From Bog-756 sp963769765 (GTDB lineage Bacteria; Actinomycetota; Acidimicrobiia; Acidimicrobiales; RAAP-2): a stretch of DNA of 64,000 bases. The notes under the pieces were generated by a model, which had not been told where the DNA came from, made no database searches, and worked only from the letters and a program-made list of their open reading frames with translations. Shown here in pieces: positions 37,316 through 44,222 of the stretch. Location of the stretch: assembly GCA_963769765.1 (NCBI GenBank), contig CAVYNA010000001.1, positions 124,001-188,000 of the forward strand, written 5' to 3'. Position numbers and translations under genes: made by a program. Within the stretch, counting starts at the first letter, position 1, and every line of letters begins with the position of its first letter.

Positions 37316-37957
37316 GTGAGTTCCACCTCGGGCCCGGCCCGGACCGTCGTGGTCCAGGATCGATCCAGGATGTTCCGCGACAGCCTCAAGCTGCTCCTCG
37401 AGCGCGATGGGACGAACCTGGTGGTGCCGGTCGCAACCGACGACGAGTGCCTCGAGGCGGTCGGCCGACCTGGTGGCGTCCGGGCGGTGATCTTCGAAGC
37501 GGGAGCCGTGCCCTGGGACGTGACCCGACTCGCCGCCGAGCTGGCCCGTCGGGTGCCGGGCACTCGACGCGTCGCCACGTCGTCGCGACGAACGCGATCG
37601 GGCCGTGCGCTCGACGGCGTGACCGCCGTGCGCCGGACCGCCAGTGTCGAGCGCTTCGCCCGGGCGGTGAACGGGGACGAGATCGACGATGGGGGAGGCG
37701 AGATCGAGAGCGACGAGTTGACGGAGGCCGCACCGGCAGTGCTGTCGACACGCGAGCTGCAGGTGCTGGCGCTGATCAGCGGCGGACTGACCACCTCCCT
37801 GATCGCAGAGCGACTCGGCATCAGCGTGAAGACCGTGGAAGGACGCCGACAGACGCTCTTCGCCAAGCTCGGCGTCCAGAACCAGTCGCAGGCGGTTGCG
37901 GTCGCGATGCGCGCCGGCCTCTTGACGGCGGTGGCTCGACCGATCGGCGCGCGATGA
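37316..37957 (+). CDS. LuxR-family regulator with a receiver lacking the phospho-Asp (Glu in its place)
   Basis: GTG 37316 is preferred over 37265 because AGGAAAGGAAGG precedes it. The N-terminal half looks like a degenerate response-regulator receiver (VVVQDRSRMFRDSLKLLLER). At the usual phosphorylated Asp, the segment AVIFEAG has Glu, a phosphomimetic residue. The C-terminus is a clear LuxR helix-turn-helix: LSTRELQVLALISGGLTTSL, IAERLGISVKTVEGRRQTLF and AKLGVQNQSQAV. It opens the plus-strand run that leads into the exporter and lasso genes, so it is a candidate cluster regulator. It was probably duplicated from, or with, the next gene. Confidence 0.7.
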   Translation: MSSTSGPARTVVVQDRSRMFRDSLKLLLERDGTNLVVPVATDDECLEAVGRPGGVRAVIFEAGAVPWDVTRLAAELARRVPGTRRVATSSRRTRSGRALDGVTAVRRTASVERFARAVNGDEIDDGGGEIESDELTEAAPAVLSTRELQVLALISGGLTTSLIAERLGISVKTVEGRRQTLFAKLGVQNQSQAVAVAMRAGLLTAVARPIGAR

Positions 37958-38032
37958 CGTCACAGGTCGCAACGGGCGCCACCGTGCCGGCCCATTGCGG
38001 CGCGTCGGCCGGCTGCCTACCGGCGACCCTCG

Positions 38033-38713
38033 ATGCGGGTGACCCGGTTCACGCCGGGCGTGCCGAAGATCGTCGTCCTGAACGACCACGCGTTCGTCGG
38101 CGAGGTGCTGTCGATGCTGCTGGCAGAGCGGACCGAGCTGGTCGCGGAGACGGCCTCCGGTCAGGCGGCCGTGGCGTTGAGCGAGCTGCTGGTGCCCGAC
38201 GTCGTCGTGGCCGGTGAGCTGTTCGTCGACGGCGTCATCGACCAGTTCGCCGCCCCGCTGCTCCAGACGGGCGTGCGGGTGCTCGTCCTCTGCGAGCTGC
38301 AGGAGACCGCTCGGCTGCTCGAGCTCGTCGAGCTCGGGATCACCGGCATCGTCGACGTCGATCAATCGCCCGTCGAGCTCGCCGATGCCGTGCTCGCGCT
38401 GGCAGGGGGCGGAGCCGTGCTGCCGCCCGACGTGGTCGCGGCGATCGCGACCGACTGGCGACGCACGCGGCGCGCAGGTCCGGACGGCGCACGGAGTACC
38501 GAACTGACCGGCCGGGAGCTCGACGTGCTCGACGCGATGTCGGATGGGATGAGCACCAAGGCGGTCGCCCACCACCTCGGGATCTCGGTCAAGACCGTCG
38601 AGAACCACAAGACGCGGATCTTCGACAAGCTCGGAGTGAAGTCCCAGGCACAGGCCGTCGCATTGGCCATCGGCTCCGCTCCGGCGCGATCCGGTCCGCA
38701 GGGCGAATGCTGA
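38033..38713 (+). CDS. LuxR-family response regulator with non-canonical receiver
   Basis: ATG-type start at 38033. The receiver begins PKIVVLNDHAFVGEVLSMLL and retains one acidic residue, but the phosphorylation-site strand reads VPDVVVAGELF, with Ala where Asp is expected. The DNA-binding end is intact: LTGRELDVLDAMSDGMSTKA, VAHHLGISVKTVENHKTRIF and DKLGVKSQAQAV. Its stop overlaps the start of the ABC gene. With the preceding regulator it forms a pair that may work without phosphorylation, perhaps sensing ligand or acting by heterodimerisation. That is inference. Confidence 0.7.
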   Translation: MRVTRFTPGVPKIVVLNDHAFVGEVLSMLLAERTELVAETASGQAAVALSELLVPDVVVAGELFVDGVIDQFAAPLLQTGVRVLVLCELQETARLLELVELGITGIVDVDQSPVELADAVLALAGGGAVLPPDVVAAIATDWRRTRRAGPDGARSTELTGRELDVLDAMSDGMSTKAVAHHLGISVKTVENHKTRIFDKLGVKSQAQAVALAIGSAPARSGPQGEC

Positions 38714-39459
38714 GTCGTGCCACAGGACCAACCGTGAGTCGGCGCGTCACGCGGTCGCCGTCCGGCGCCCGACGCGGCATCGAGGTGACCGGCGTGTCGA
38801 AGGTCTTGCGTGGGCGGACCATCCTCGAGTGCGTCGATCTCTCCGTCCCGCCCGGCGGCATCGCGGTGATCGAGGGCGACAACGGTGCAGGGAAGACCAC
38901 GCTCGTGAGGATCCTCGCCACCGTGCTCTCTCCGGACACGGGGGTCGCGACGGTCAACGGGTACGACGTCGTGAAGGAGAGCCTCGAGGTGCGGCGCTCC
39001 ATCGGGGTGAGCTTCGCCAACGAGCGAAGCCTCTACTGGCGCATCAACGCGTTCCAGAACCTCGAACTCTTCGGAAAGATCGCCGGGCTCCCGAAACGGC
39101 TCATCCGCGAGCGCTCGAATGCACTGCTCGAGTCCCTCCACCTCATGCCCGTCGCGACTGGCCAGGTGGCGCGCATGTCCACCGGACAGCGACAACGACT
39201 GATGGTGGCACGGGCACTGCTCACCAATCCCTCGGTCGTCCTCCTCGACGAGCCGTTCCGCGGGCTCGACGAAACCGGGCTCCAGGTCCTGCTCGGGTTG
39301 ATCGTCTCCCGGGCACTGACCGGCGTGTCCGTCCTCGTCGTGGCACCGCTGGTCGACGCAGTGCTTCCGGTGGCTGACGCCACCTACCGCATCGAAGGCG
39401 GCAGACTGCTCGCCACGTCGACGACTCCACGGTTCGCGATCGAAGAGGACAAGTCGTGA
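38707..39459 (+). CDS. ABC transporter ATP-binding protein
   Basis: The N-terminus IEVTGVSKVLRGRTILECVD leads into Walker A GDNGAGKTTLVR, signature MSTGQRQRLMVARALL and Walker B NPSVVLLDEPFRGLDE. All catalytic elements are present, and the length (250 residues) suits an ABC-2 ATPase. A later in-frame GTG at 38734 is an alternative start. The stop overlaps the next gene (GTGA), so ATPase and permease are co-translated. In context it may export the lasso peptide or a sugar polymer; it is not the fused exporter usual for lasso cluster D proteins. Confidence 0.85.
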   Translation: MLSRATGPTVSRRVTRSPSGARRGIEVTGVSKVLRGRTILECVDLSVPPGGIAVIEGDNGAGKTTLVRILATVLSPDTGVATVNGYDVVKESLEVRRSIGVSFANERSLYWRINAFQNLELFGKIAGLPKRLIRERSNALLESLHLMPVATGQVARMSTGQRQRLMVARALLTNPSVVLLDEPFRGLDETGLQVLLGLIVSRALTGVSVLVVAPLVDAVLPVADATYRIEGGRLLATSTTPRFAIEEDKS

Positions 39460-40256
39460 ACGTCGTCCGGATCGTCCTTGCGACAGCCCAGAAGGACTTC
39501 CGAACGGCCGTCTCCTACCGGGTCGGGTTCGCGACGAGCGTCATCGCCGCATTCTGGGGGCTCTTCGCGTTCCGGTTCGTCTCGAAGCTGGTGAACAGCG
39601 GTCAGTTCACCGGAAGCACGACCAGTTACTTCAAGTTCACGGTGATCGGGCTCCTGTTCGCCTCGATCCTCGAGCCGACCGCTGTGGGCACGTCGGTGTC
39701 CGCCCGGAACGAACAGGTCATGGGCACGCTCGAGTATCTGGCGAGCCAACCGGTGCGGCGGATCTACCTCGGGCTCAGCTGGTCCGCCTACGGCCTCATC
39801 CAGTCGATCCTCGTCGCCGCGGTGATCGTCGCTCTCACCATCCCCATCGGCTTCTCCGTCTCGCACGTCAACGCCCCGGTCGTCGTCGCGGTCATCCTCC
39901 TCAGCATCATCATCTTCGCCGCGGTCGGCAACTGCGGAGCCGCCATCGTCATCCTGCTCCAGCAGGGCGTTCCGATCGTGGCCGGCATCCTGAGCATCAT
40001 CGGGGTGGTCAGCGGCACGCTCTTCCCGATCACCGAGTTCCCGCCGTGGCTGCAGGTGGTTGCGCACCTCTCGCCGCTCACCTATGCGCTCGAGGCGCTG
40101 CGGTCCGCGTTGTTGTCGAATCAACCGGCGACGTCCTACACGACTGACCTGCTCGTCCTGGTCGGGTTCGCGGTGGTGCTGGTCCCGCTGTCGGCCATGG
40201 TGCTCGAATCCGCGTTCCGGGTGGCACAGCGCCGGGGGACCCTGAGCACGTTTTGA
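39456..40256 (+). CDS. ABC-2 type transporter permease
   Basis: The GTG start at 39456 overlaps the ATPase stop. Six hydrophobic segments are visible (SVIAAFWGLFAFRFVSKLV; FKFTVIGLLFASILEPTAVG; GLIQSILVAAVIVALTIPIG; VVVAVILLSIIIFAAVGNCG; VAGILSIIGVVSGTLFPITE; DLLVLVGFAVVLVPLSAM). The order of helices and the FPITEFPPWLQ loop are typical of ABC-2 permeases, which export drugs, polysaccharides or peptides. With the ATPase it makes a complete half-type exporter just before the lasso genes. Confidence 0.85.
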   Translation: MNVVRIVLATAQKDFRTAVSYRVGFATSVIAAFWGLFAFRFVSKLVNSGQFTGSTTSYFKFTVIGLLFASILEPTAVGTSVSARNEQVMGTLEYLASQPVRRIYLGLSWSAYGLIQSILVAAVIVALTIPIGFSVSHVNAPVVVAVILLSIIIFAAVGNCGAAIVILLQQGVPIVAGILSIIGVVSGTLFPITEFPPWLQVVAHLSPLTYALEALRSALLSNQPATSYTTDLLVLVGFAVVLVPLSAMVLESAFRVAQRRGTLSTF

Positions 40257-40293
40257 ACTCCAGTACCATGGGTGACGTGCCGAAGGAACGTTC

Positions 40294-40578
40294 GTGACCT
40301 TCCCGCCGGAGGAGAAGCTGAAGCTCAAGGTCGAAGACGTCGTCTGGCGTGAGGTGGGGGACGAGCTGGTGGTGCTCGAGCTGTCGACGTCCACCTACCT
40401 CACGCTGAACGGGACGGCCCGGCACATCTGGGAGGCACTGGCGTCTGGGTCGACCGTCGACGAGCTGGTGCGTGCCATCTCCGATCGCTACCGCGTCCCG
40501 ATCGAGACCGCGCGTGCGGATGTCGAGGCGTTCCTCGGGGACCTCGAAGGACGCGAGCTGCTCGAACGGGCCGCCTGA
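40294..40578 (+). CDS. PqqD-family RiPP recognition element (lasso B1-like)
   Basis: The start is GTG 40294 after AAGGA. The 94-residue protein has the PqqD/RRE layout: KVEDVVWREVGDELVVLELS, then STYLTLNGTARHIWEALASG, a DELVRAISDRY helix and a DVEAFLGDLEGRELLER end. The winged fold made by these parts binds a leader peptide with a YxxP motif. In lasso systems the stand-alone B1 escorts the precursor to the protease B2. Here the B2 gene also carries its own RRE-like domain. The gene is 44 bases ahead of the cyclase gene. Confidence 0.85.
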   Translation: MTFPPEEKLKLKVEDVVWREVGDELVVLELSTSTYLTLNGTARHIWEALASGSTVDELVRAISDRYRVPIETARADVEAFLGDLEGRELLERAA

Positions 40579-40622
40579 TCCGGCCTGTCCCGTCCGGGCT
40601 GCCTGATTCTTCGGTCGGCGTC

Positions 40623-41834
40623 GTGGCGGGACGACCGGCCGGCCGCACCTGGTTCCCCCCGGCGAACCCCTCCGGGCTCAGCGAGCTCGACGTCGCCGCC
40701 GGCATGGTCGTCGGACAGGGCGGCTCGCAGCCGCCTCTGCTGTCCGCCGGCGCGGATCCGGTCGCGGTGCTCGAGGCACAGGCTCGGGCCCTGCTCGCGA
40801 AGCCGCCGTGTGTGATCGCGTTCTCCGGCGGCCGCGACTCGTCCGTGTTGCTCGCGACGTTCGTGCACGTCGCCCGCGAGGAGGGACTGCCCCAGCCGAT
40901 CGCGGTCACGGCGCGCTGGGACGAGGACGAGGCGAGCGACGAGGCGGAGTGGCAGGAACACGTCGTGGCCTCGGTCGGCGCGGACCACTGGGAGATCCTC
41001 CGCCCGGGCACCGATCTCGACCTGCTGGGTCACCACGCGATCTCCGTCCTCGGTTCGCTCGGCCTCATGTGGCCCGCTCCCGCCTACGCGTTCGCACCGA
41101 TGGTCCACCTCGCCGCCGGTGGCACGTTCGTCTCGGGCGAGGGTGGCGACGAGGCGTTCGGACTGTGGCCGTACGGGAGGCTCTGGGCGACGGTGCGCCG
41201 CCGCCAGCTCCCTTCGAAGGCCGATCTCGTCGCGTTCGCCACCGGCTGCGCACCTCGGCCGCTCCGGCGAAGGCGCTGGCAGCATGTGCTCCCTCCCTAT
41301 CAGACCTGGCTGCGTCGGGACGCGTACGTCGAGCTCGGGTTCCGACTCGCCGACGACCAGGCCGACGACCCGCTCCGCTGGGACCGCTACCAACAGGTCA
41401 GCAGATCGCGACGTGCGGTCGACCTCACCCTCGACACCCTCGATCGGATGAGCGCGAGGTCTGACGCGCGATTCGTCGCTCCATTTCTCGACCGGGGCTT
41501 CCTCGCCGCACTGGCCCGCTGGGGTGGCCGCCTCGGGCGCGGCGATCGGACCGCCGTCATGACGGCGCTGTTCGGGGACGTCCTGTCCGCGTCGGTGCTC
41601 GCGCGCACCTCCAAGGCGTCCTTCGGCGGGGTCTTCTGGGGCCCCGAGAGCCGCCGGTTCGCGGAGGAGTGGGACGGGACGGGCCTACCGACCGGACTCG
41701 TCGACGTCGAGGCGCTCCGTCGCGCCTGGCTGGCGGAGGTGCCCGTCTACGGCGCGGCCCTCCCGCTGCACGCCGCCTGGCTGCGCTCCGACGTGGCAGG
41801 GCGGCTGCGGACGGGAACCGAGTCCGAGGGGTAG
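40623..41834 (+). CDS. Asparagine-synthetase-like lasso cyclase (C) without a glutaminase domain
   Basis: The protein is 403 residues. The ATP-pyrophosphatase loop is FSGGRDSS (residues 67-74). GEGGDEAFG near residue 180 is the second conserved ATP-site motif. Later landmarks include RFVAPFLDRGFLAALARWGG and RTSKASFG. Lasso cyclases activate the ring Asp/Glu side chain as an adenylate and close the macrolactam on residue 1. Known examples carry an N-terminal class-II glutaminase-like domain; here only about 60 residues precede the loop. The gene lies between the RRE gene and a glycosyltransferase, with 44 and 11 bases between genes. An ammonia-dependent amide-forming role cannot be excluded. 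Confidence 0.75.
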   Translation: MAGRPAGRTWFPPANPSGLSELDVAAGMVVGQGGSQPPLLSAGADPVAVLEAQARALLAKPPCVIAFSGGRDSSVLLATFVHVAREEGLPQPIAVTARWDEDEASDEAEWQEHVVASVGADHWEILRPGTDLDLLGHHAISVLGSLGLMWPAPAYAFAPMVHLAAGGTFVSGEGGDEAFGLWPYGRLWATVRRRQLPSKADLVAFATGCAPRPLRRRRWQHVLPPYQTWLRRDAYVELGFRLADDQADDPLRWDRYQQVSRSRRAVDLTLDTLDRMSARSDARFVAPFLDRGFLAALARWGGRLGRGDRTAVMTALFGDVLSASVLARTSKASFGGVFWGPESRRFAEEWDGTGLPTGLVDVEALRRAWLAEVPVYGAALPLHAAWLRSDVAGRLRTGTESEG

Positions 41835-41845
41835 CGGTCGCCACG

Positions 41846-42997
41846 ATGAGGATCCTCGCGAACGCGATCACCCTCCAACCGTCGAATGGCATCGATCTCC
41901 GTGTGCTCCAGGTGACGAGGGAGCTCTCATCGCGGGGGCACCAGGTGTCCGTGATCGCACAGGTGAGCGGCGAGCTCGAGCCGGCCTTCCGGTCGTTCTG
42001 CGGGTCCGTCGACGTCTGCACCGGCTTCGTCCACGCGCCGCTGTCGCCAGCCGATCTGCGTCGCCCGGTCCACGTGCTGCGCTGGGGCGGTCGGCTGGCC
42101 AGGGCGGTCGGGGTCGGTCGCAGACGTCGTCCGGACGTGATCTGGGCGAACGACGACGGTGCGCTTCCGTGGGCGGTGGCGACCTCGAAGCTGACGGGAA
42201 GCGGCATCGCGTGCCACCTCCCGAACTTCCTCGACCGACCGATCGGCCGCCAGCGGGCGATCTACGCCCGTCACGTCGCGGCATTCGTGACGGCTTCGGG
42301 ATTCGCCCGCGACAACTGGGTCTCCCAGGGCCTCCCCCCCGAGCACGTGCACGTGGTGCCCAACGGCGTCGACGCCGCCGACTACCCACCCGGTGGCGCC
42401 GCGGAACGCGCGTCGGCGAGAGCGCAGCTCGGCCTCCCACCCGACGCGTTCGTCGCCCTCTACCTCGGTCGTTGCGTCGAGGACAAGGGGGTCCACGTGC
42501 TCCTCGAGGCATGGAGGAAGCTCGGCCTGTCACCGGACGAGGGGCGACTGGTCGTGGTCGGCCCGGTGTGGCCACCCGCCTACGGCGAGCGCCTCCGGCG
42601 ATTGGCGAGCCCGAGCTGCACCTTTCTCCCCATGAGGGCGGACGTCGTCACGCCGCTGCACGCCGCGGACGTCACGGTCGTCCCGTCCATCTGGAACGAG
42701 CCCTTCGGGAGGGTGGTCATCGAGGCGATGGCGACCGGCTGCCCGGTGATCGCGTCCAGGACGGGCGGCATCCCCGAGATCCTCACCGGCCGGTTCTCCT
42801 CGTTCCTCGTCGAACGCGGCGATCCCGACGCGCTGGCCGAGCGCCTGAGATCGATGATCGGATGGTGCACCCGCGAGCCGGATCTGGCCGATGGCTGCAT
42901 CGCCCATGTCCGCGACAACTTCGGCCTCTCCCGTGTGGTGGACCGGTTGGAGCGCATCCTCGAGGGGGCCGCTGCTTCGGGGCGCCGTCGGCGCTGA
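41846..42997 (+). CDS. Glycosyltransferase family 4
   Basis: ATG 41846 (MRILANAITLQPSNGIDLRV) starts 11 bases after the cyclase stop; the frame upstream is a shadow of that gene. The protein is a standard GT-B enzyme. Its N-terminal domain has RVLQVTRELSSRGHQVSVIA. The C-terminal domain has VPNGVD, ALYLGRCVEDKGVHVLLEAW, and the EX7E-type sequence SIWNEPFGRVVIEAMATGCP with VIASRTGGIPEIL. GT4 enzymes use nucleotide sugars and retain stereochemistry. Placement between the lasso cyclase and precursor genes makes the peptide a plausible acceptor, though a polysaccharide role is also possible. Confidence 0.8.
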   Translation: MRILANAITLQPSNGIDLRVLQVTRELSSRGHQVSVIAQVSGELEPAFRSFCGSVDVCTGFVHAPLSPADLRRPVHVLRWGGRLARAVGVGRRRRPDVIWANDDGALPWAVATSKLTGSGIACHLPNFLDRPIGRQRAIYARHVAAFVTASGFARDNWVSQGLPPEHVHVVPNGVDAADYPPGGAAERASARAQLGLPPDAFVALYLGRCVEDKGVHVLLEAWRKLGLSPDEGRLVVVGPVWPPAYGERLRRLASPSCTFLPMRADVVTPLHAADVTVVPSIWNEPFGRVVIEAMATGCPVIASRTGGIPEILTGRFSSFLVERGDPDALAERLRSMIGWCTREPDLADGCIAHVRDNFGLSRVVDRLERILEGAAASGRRRR

Positions 42998-43003
42998 CGC
43001 CCC
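42979..43003 (+). terminator. GC-rich hairpin at the end of the glycosyltransferase gene
   Basis: GGGGCG (42979-42984) and CGCCCC (42998-43003) can pair, with an alternative inner stem GCGCC/GGCGC. The stop codon lies within it. There is no T-run, so termination is doubtful. It may instead separate the glycosyltransferase message from the precursor promoter. Confidence 0.3.
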
Positions 43004-43121
43004 ACATGCCCGGAGGCGGCCGGGTTCGACGGCCGAGCGATTGCGAGACCTCCCCGGCCCAGAATCGCGCGCTGAGGGGTGAAGTCGCCGCGCGGAGCGC
43101 TTATCTCGCTCTTGAACGGCA

Positions 43122-43181
43122 CCCCTAGGGGGATCCACCCCGTCAATCGCCCTGTTCAGAGCTGGTGTCGCTTTGTACGAT
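43122..43181 (+). promoter_or_regulatory. Probable promoter region of the lasso precursor gene with CCCCTAGGGG palindrome
   Basis: A perfect 10-base palindrome CCCCTAGGGG (43122-43131) lies about 45-50 bases ahead of a -10-like TACGAT (43176-43181). A weak -35-like TGTTCA sits at 43153-43158, 17 bases upstream of the -10. The palindrome could be an operator for the LuxR-type regulators. The 212-base gap before the precursor, in an otherwise tight operon, supports an independent promoter. Confidence 0.4.
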
Positions 43182-43209
43182 GACGGTGCCAGCAACGAAA
43201 GGGGCACCC

Positions 43210-43368
43210 ATGACAGAGGAAGCCTACGAAGCTCCGCGCATCACCGTGCTGGGCGACGTCACCGACATGACGCAGACCAAGCCCGGGATCTACTTCGACT
43301 TCCCCGGCTCGGCCGAGGGGAACAAGAACGTTCCTCCTCCGGGCACTCCGGGCACGGGTACCAGCTAA
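43210..43368 (+). CDS. Lasso-peptide-like RiPP precursor (52 residues)
   Basis: ATG 43210 follows AAAGGGG at ideal spacing. The leader has Y6-x-x-P9, then I11-T-V-L-G15 and an MT pair, matching the lasso consensus YxxPxLxxLG...LT. Thr21 falls at leader position -2 if cleavage is after Gln22. The predicted core is residues 23-52. It begins TKPGIYFD, so Asp30 is core position 8 and would give an 8-residue macrolactam closed on Thr1. The tail is Pro/Gly/Thr-rich and ends in Ser52. C-terminal Ser is the residue phosphorylated in paeninodin, and a kinase gene lies two genes downstream. Core position 1 is Gly in most known lassos, so Thr is unusual. Confidence 0.8.
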   Translation: MTEEAYEAPRITVLGDVTDMTQTKPGIYFDFPGSAEGNKNVPPPGTPGTGTS

Positions 43369-43407
43369 GCCATAGCGCTGCGCTGGACAGTTGGAACTCG
43401 ACGGGCG

Positions 43408-44211
43408 GTGCCAGGTCTCCACACGGAGGCCTGGCACGCTCGCGACGTTCTCACGACGGTCGACGCGGCCGGAGGGCGGATCCTGTTGCACCTTCCCTCC
43501 GGCACCTATCTCGGACTCGACCGCGCGGCGGCGCGCATCGTCGACCTGTTGAACGAAGATCCTGATCCGGACCACGCGGCCCGGGTCATCGCCGACCGGT
43601 TCGACGTCCCGTTCGAGCAGGCACGGCGCGACGTCACCCAGGTCATCACCTCGGTCCGGAGCCAGTCCGCGCCCCGGACGACCGCCGGCCGACGGCCGAC
43701 GGCCGCCGGGATGAGCATCGTGACCCGGACCTGGCTGCGGCTCCCGTGGCGCCACCGGATCACCGTCGCACACGTCACCGCGGTGGTCGTTGCGATCGAG
43801 GTCGGCCTCGCGGCCGTCGACCTTGCGCGGCTCGCACGTTGGATGGGTGTTCCCCTCGACACCGGGGAGCCGACGCCACCGGGCAGCGACGACGTGAGCG
43901 TCCTCGGACCGAAGGAGCAGGGGTACTACTGGGCGGTCGACTGGGTGCTCACGCGCTGGCTCTACGACGGCACCTGCCTCCGGCGGGCACTGACCCTCGG
44001 TTGGTTCGTGCGCCGACGGCACCCCGTGCTCCGGCTCGGGATGATCGACGACGACAGCGGGATCGCCCACGCCTGGATCGAGGTCGACGGCGCTCCCCTC
44101 GGCACCACGCCGGTGTCGGGTGCCTTCGTGGCGGGGTCGCTGGCGGAGCCGTCGAAGCGGCCACCACACGATGGAGGCCAGGTGTCAAGGATCAGGCGGG
44201 ATCTCCCGTAG
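43408..44211 (+). CDS. Lasso B protein: PqqD-like RRE fused to transglutaminase-type protease (B2)
   Basis: From GTG 43408 the first about 85 residues form a PqqD-like domain (GGRILLHLPSGTYLGLDRAA, then ARIVDLLNEDP and DVTQVITSV). The rest is a Transglut_core3 domain with the expected Cys-His-Asp: Cys190 in WLYDGTCLRRALTLGWFV, His221 in GIAHAWIEVDG, Asp227. B2 proteins remove the leader from the lasso precursor. The gene is 39 bases after the precursor gene and 11 before the kinase gene. A PqqD-B2 fusion together with a separate PqqD gene (40294-40578) means two leader-binding domains are available. Confidence 0.85.
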   Translation: MPGLHTEAWHARDVLTTVDAAGGRILLHLPSGTYLGLDRAAARIVDLLNEDPDPDHAARVIADRFDVPFEQARRDVTQVITSVRSQSAPRTTAGRRPTAAGMSIVTRTWLRLPWRHRITVAHVTAVVVAIEVGLAAVDLARLARWMGVPLDTGEPTPPGSDDVSVLGPKEQGYYWAVDWVLTRWLYDGTCLRRALTLGWFVRRRHPVLRLGMIDDDSGIAHAWIEVDGAPLGTTPVSGAFVAGSLAEPSKRPPHDGGQVSRIRRDLP

Positions 44212-44222
44212 TCTTGCCACCC

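Noticed and set aside
39384..40394. 336-residue minus-strand frame
   Set aside because: It is antisense to the ABC permease; Asp/Arg/His-rich without a fold signal.
43122..43131. CCCCTAGGGG as a terminator
   Set aside because: The palindrome has no loop and only short arms, so it cannot make a stable hairpin. An operator role is more likely.
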